Source: JBGAMH01 sp044222045 (GTDB lineage Bacteria > Eisenbacteria > RBG-16-71-46). From it: DNA of 17,258 nt. The stretch is taken from the NCBI GenBank assembly GCA_044222045.1, contig JBGAOB010000069.1:1-17258 (forward strand). Reading direction: 5' to 3'. The translations under genes and the position numbers were made by a program. Positions within the stretch are counted from its first letter, which is position 1, and each line of letters starts with the position of its first letter. The notes beneath the pieces were generated by a model. That model saw nothing but the letters and a program-made list of their open reading frames with translations, ran no database searches and was not told the DNA's origin. Below, piece by piece: positions 17,067 to 17,258 of this stretch.

Positions 17067-17096
17067 ACCGTAACAACCGACCTTGCAAAGCGTCAA
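17067..17096 (-). promoter_or_regulatory. sigma-70-type promoter of the lipoprotein operon
   Basis: On the minus strand TTGACG (17091-17096, five of six -35 bases) and TACGGT (17067-17072, three of six -10 bases, keeping the key T, A and final T) are separated by 18 bp. The surrounding DNA is less G+C-rich than the rest of the window. The predicted start near 17060 leaves a leader of about 38 nt before the ATG at 17022. Confidence 0.5.
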
Positions 17097-17171
17097 GCCA
17101 ATTCCCGGAGTTCACCGTCGGGCTAAGGGCAACGGAGCGCGGGAATTAATCGCGTCGCCGTCGTCGCGAAG

Positions 17172-17190
17172 CGGCCTCTGGCGGAAGCCG
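17172..17190 (-). terminator. possible weak hairpin terminator upstream of the lipoprotein operon
   Basis: A 7-bp stem (17184-17190 with 17172-17178, one G-U pair) and a 5-nt loop lie just beyond the TGA at 17194-17196. There is no T-run after it. Position after a possible gene end is the main support. Confidence 0.3.
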
Positions 17191-17193
17191 GAC

Positions 17194-17258
17194 TCACCCC
17201 GCGGAATCGGGCTTTCGATCTTGCTGCATGCGCGCGAGGCCCGGCGGAAAATCTGCCT
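17194..17258 (-). CDS. possible 3' tail of an upstream minus-strand gene cut by the right edge
   Basis: One minus-strand frame is open from the edge to a TGA at 17194-17196 and would give 20 residues ending ARMQQDRKPDSAG, a plausible polar C-terminus with mostly G or C at third positions. A hairpin follows the stop and a promoter candidate follows that. Too short to identify, and the other two frames are open too, so this is a tentative call. Confidence 0.25.
   Translation of the reverse strand, partial: ADFPPGLARMQQDRKPDSAG

Noticed and set aside
17084..17101. A sigma-54-like TTGGC...TTTGCA element upstream of the lipoprotein operon
   Set aside because: The distance between the GG and GC elements is one base longer than the strict sigma-54 spacing. 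The overlapping TTGACG/18 bp/TACGGT sigma-70 reading fits better.
17023..17115. A GTG start at 17115 adding 31 residues to the first lipoprotein
   Set aside because: It would bury the lipoprotein signal peptide inside the protein and start upstream of the predicted promoter. The ATG at 17022 gives a normal lipoprotein N-terminus.

Overview
This window comes from a strongly G+C-rich bacterial chromosome. All nine complete genes I can support lie on the minus strand, so transcription runs from right to left. Several signs suggest an envelope-rich, two-membrane bacterium: two lipoproteins, exported proteases with an FlgD/T9SS-like C-terminal beta domain, 'DPDG'-type Ig/FN3 repeats and a 'VVPNPYR' motif. 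In my recollection this combination is typical of the FCB superphylum and its candidate relatives (for example Candidatus Eisenbacteria). That placement is inference; there is no rRNA or other marker here.

Layout in transcription order. (1) 17258-17194: a possible 3' tail of an upstream minus-strand gene with a weak hairpin after it. (2) 17096-11224: a well-formed promoter candidate followed by a tightly packed three-gene unit. It encodes a 703-aa lipoprotein, an 845-aa lipoprotein and a 368-aa secreted protein, each separated by 3 bp, and ends in an 11-bp perfect GC hairpin. (3) 11259-10810: a 450-bp GC-rich gap without a gene, with a leader hairpin next to the following gene. (4) 10809-5407: a second exported unit with a subtilisin-type (S8) protease (TTG start), then two M16-family proteins that have lost the canonical zinc-binding motif. 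The last M16 protein is fused to a LolA-like domain. The unit ends at a textbook UUCG-loop terminator with seven T residues. (5) 5408-2416: pyruvate phosphate dikinase, with its own promoter whose -35 box overlaps the previous terminator's T-run and its own GC hairpin terminator. (6) 2375-121: a family 2 glycosyltransferase, an integral-membrane CDP-alcohol phosphatidyltransferase and a DUF4388/PATAN protein. The last two share a 4-bp start/stop overlap. (7) 109-74: a 15-bp perfect hairpin, placed to act as a terminator on both strands between the DUF4388 gene and the probable 3' end of a plus-strand gene at the left edge.

Functionally, most of the window concerns the cell envelope, with one central-carbon enzyme (PPDK) in the middle. 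The most unusual material is the M16 pair with no intact HxxEH site behind a catalytically complete S8 protease, and the coupled lipoprotein/lipoprotein/secreted-protein operon. I saw no mobile element, CRISPR array, tRNA or rRNA.
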